DNA of 64,000 bases from positions 75,167 to 139,166 of the forward strand of contig CAJJAP010000001.1 in assembly GCA_905182185.1 (NCBI GenBank). The letters run 5' to 3'. This document shows positions 62,794 to 64,000 of this stretch, in pieces. Origin of the DNA: an uncultured Candidatus Poseidoniales archaeon (GTDB lineage Archaea > Thermoplasmatota > Poseidoniia > Poseidoniales > Poseidoniaceae). The notes beneath the pieces are model-generated. The model had not been told where the DNA came from. It saw only the letters and a list, made by a program, of their open reading frames with translations, and ran no database searches. The first letter of the stretch is position 1. The number at the start of each line of letters is the position of its first letter. A program made the translations under genes and the position numbers.

Positions 62794-63099
62794 ATGAACG
62801 CAAATACCCTAAAAATGAGCCTACGCACACTGATTGTAATGCTAGCACTAACCCTTGTAGCACAAGGTGTAGCAGCTGCAGAAGAAACTACTGATGCAAC
62901 ATCTGGAATGACCGGAGATGTCGGAGTCGGCCTCTCACTAGGCCTTGCCGCAATCGGTGCGGGCTTCTCTCAAGCAGCAATCGGCAGCGCAGCTGTTGGT
63001 ATGCTTGCTGAAGACAGTTCCAAATTCGGTATAGCAATTATCTTCACAGCATTGCCTGAATCCATTGTGATTCTAGGTGCTTTGCCATTATTTTTATGA
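62794..63099 (+). CDS. atpK: A-type ATP synthase subunit K (proteolipid c ring)
   Basis: The ring subunit, 101 residues. An N-terminal hydrophobic stretch (residues 10-28, ending AAA) looks like a signal or leader, then two membrane helices: VGVGLSLGLAAIGAGFSQAAIG and FGIAIIFTALPESIVILGAL. The Glu in LPES is the ion-binding carboxylate. A strong AAGGAGG precedes ATG 62794. Whether it moves H+ or Na+ is not settled here. Confidence 0.92.
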   Translation: MNANTLKMSLRTLIVMLALTLVAQGVAAAEETTDATSGMTGDVGVGLSLGLAAIGAGFSQAAIGSAAVGMLAEDSSKFGIAIIFTALPESIVILGALPLFL

Positions 63100-63153
63100 T
63101 GGCACAACTGATTGGGTTCGCCCAGTCTTGTGAATAAAATCGGAGGAAATATC

Positions 63154-63717
63154 ATGACACTTGAAACATTAGCAAAAGACATCGCATCATCTGCGCAAAC
63201 TGAGGCAAACGCCATCTTGAAAGAGGCAAATGCTTCAGCCAAGGAGATTATTGCGGAAGCAGAAGCAAAGGCCGCAATTATCCGTGACAAAGCGGGTAGT
63301 CGTGCTTCACGTGAGGCAGAACAACTAGCAAGGGAAATCGTTGCTAGTGCTCGACAATCCAACCAAAAAGATGTGCTAGTAGCACGTCGTGTAGTGTTGG
63401 ATGCCACATTCGAAGAGGCAAAAGGACAACTAGCAGACCCAGCATTATCTGGAAGGGCTTCAATTCTCAAAGGATTGATGGCTCAAGCAGATGAACTAGC
63501 GGTTGGCGACTTTACTGTTCGCCCAGTTGCGATTGACCGTGCCGCCCTATCTGGAATTGCCGGCTCTAGGGTCATTGGCGAAGATGTTGAGGGCTTAGGC
63601 GGCTTCATCCTTGAAGCAACAGATGGCTCAGTTTCTTTCGACATGAGATTTGATACACTTCTCGACCAAGTTTGGTCTGACAAGCGTACTTCAATAAATG
63701 CAACACTTTTCAATTGA
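63154..63717 (+). CDS. atpE: A-type ATP synthase subunit E
   Basis: The peripheral stalk partner of subunit H, 187 residues. The N-terminal half is a long coiled coil (KDIASSAQTEANAILKEANA; EAEAKAAIIRDKAGSRAS) and the C-terminal half a mixed alpha/beta head that binds the catalytic hexamer (GLGGFILEATDGSVSFDMRF). CGGAGG lies before ATG 63154. Confidence 0.9.
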   Translation: MTLETLAKDIASSAQTEANAILKEANASAKEIIAEAEAKAAIIRDKAGSRASREAEQLAREIVASARQSNQKDVLVARRVVLDATFEEAKGQLADPALSGRASILKGLMAQADELAVGDFTVRPVAIDRAALSGIAGSRVIGEDVEGLGGFILEATDGSVSFDMRFDTLLDQVWSDKRTSINATLFN

Positions 63718-63723
63718 GGGATT

Positions 63724-64000
63724 ATGATGGCAATGCTCGGTAATACTCCATATGTGGCCGCCCGCGCTAAATCGCGTAGGCAAAAACTAGCAGATCGTGC
63801 ACGTCTACGTCAGTTAATCAACCAATCACCTGAACAAATGACCATTGCTGTCGGGGACATGGGTTACCGAGCAGAAATGGACCTATACGCTGGAAAATAT
63901 TCTGGTGGAGATTTAGTTGAGGCAGCCCTTACGCATAACTTAGAACACGAGTTAAAAGAAATTGTAGGGATGTGTAATGGTGTAATCCGCGCAATGGTGG
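63724..64000 (+). CDS. atpC: A-type ATP synthase subunit C, N-terminal part
   Basis: The frame from ATG 63724 is open to the window edge (92 codons seen). It reads NTPYVAARAKSRRQKL, then GDMGYRAEMDLYAGKYSGGD and LEHELKEIVG, matching the start of the AtpC/V-type subunit d family that couples the c ring to the central stalk. GAGGG precedes the start. The rest is outside. Confidence 0.85.
   Translation, partial: MMAMLGNTPYVAARAKSRRQKLADRARLRQLINQSPEQMTIAVGDMGYRAEMDLYAGKYSGGDLVEAALTHNLEHELKEIVGMCNGVIRAMV

Overview
The window looks like a stretch of chromosome from a planktonic marine euryarchaeon of the Marine Group II/III type (Poseidoniales-like). Archaeal markers are RpoK, an A-type ATP synthase operon, PurP, the archaeal form of the early shikimate pathway (ADH synthase, DHQ synthase II, GHMP-type shikimate kinase), KaiC/FlaH-like ATPases, a pilin-like protein and an HTH_10 regulator. 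They sit among bacterial-looking genes: lumazine-binding riboflavin synthase, heme A synthase and protoheme farnesyltransferase, a fused alpha-beta 2-oxoacid dehydrogenase E1, oligoribonuclease, a PlsC-type acyltransferase and tryptophan 2,3-dioxygenase. This mix, together with many membrane-anchored secreted proteins and two subtilases, fits an aerobic heterotroph. The taxonomic call is inference. No rRNA, CRISPR array, insertion sequence or prophage was seen, and no gap between genes exceeds 300 bases.

Layout. 1-0.7 kb: end of riboflavin synthase, and lumazine synthase. 0.7-6 kb: membrane protein, thioredoxin reductase, an E1-like/rhodanese protein with two apparent frameshifts, a receiver-domain protein and an MFS carrier. 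6-12.7 kb: E1, aquaporin, cation exchanger, acyl-CoA dehydrogenase, unknown. 12.8-16.7 kb: MobA/MocA-like and XdhC-like molybdenum-enzyme accessory proteins, a 14-TM MFS pump and BioY. 16.7-25 kb: oligoribonuclease, two subtilases and a block of large membrane proteins with apparent frameshifts. 25-31 kb: acyltransferase and a three-subunit molybdenum hydroxylase whose FAD subunit carries a Cys-rich insertion like that of 4-hydroxybenzoyl-CoA reductase. 31-37.3 kb: secreted protein and a DUF4350-like/MoxR/DUF58/membrane-protein operon. 37.3-43.3 kb: shikimate operon with aspartate kinase, behind an HTH_10 regulator. 43.4-49.6 kb: coiled-coil protein, ABA4-like protein, CDP-alcohol phosphatidyltransferase, AIM24-like, PurP, tryptophan dioxygenase, RpoK. 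49.7-52.9 kb: thioredoxin-like protein, CtaA, CtaB, tRNA-Ser(GCT). 52.9-59.5 kb: giant surface protein, pilin-like lamin-tail protein and three RecA/KaiC-like proteins of which only the first has an intact P-loop. 59.5-64 kb: methyltransferase and the start of the A-type ATP synthase operon (H, I, K, E, C), which runs off the end.

How they fit together. The aspartate kinase in the shikimate operon plausibly feeds aspartate semialdehyde to ADH synthase. XdhC- and MocA-like proteins plausibly mature the molybdenum hydroxylase 12 kb away. CtaA and CtaB imply a heme A-containing terminal oxidase, which would supply the gradient for the ATP synthase. Several genes start 5-6 bases after GGTG or GAGGTG, matching the usual 16S rRNA tail.

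A caution on quality: at least four places (in three genes), and perhaps six or seven, look like single extra bases that break otherwise well-conserved reading frames. All are in the +1 direction, which suggests insertion-type assembly errors, although real pseudogenes cannot be excluded from sequence alone.
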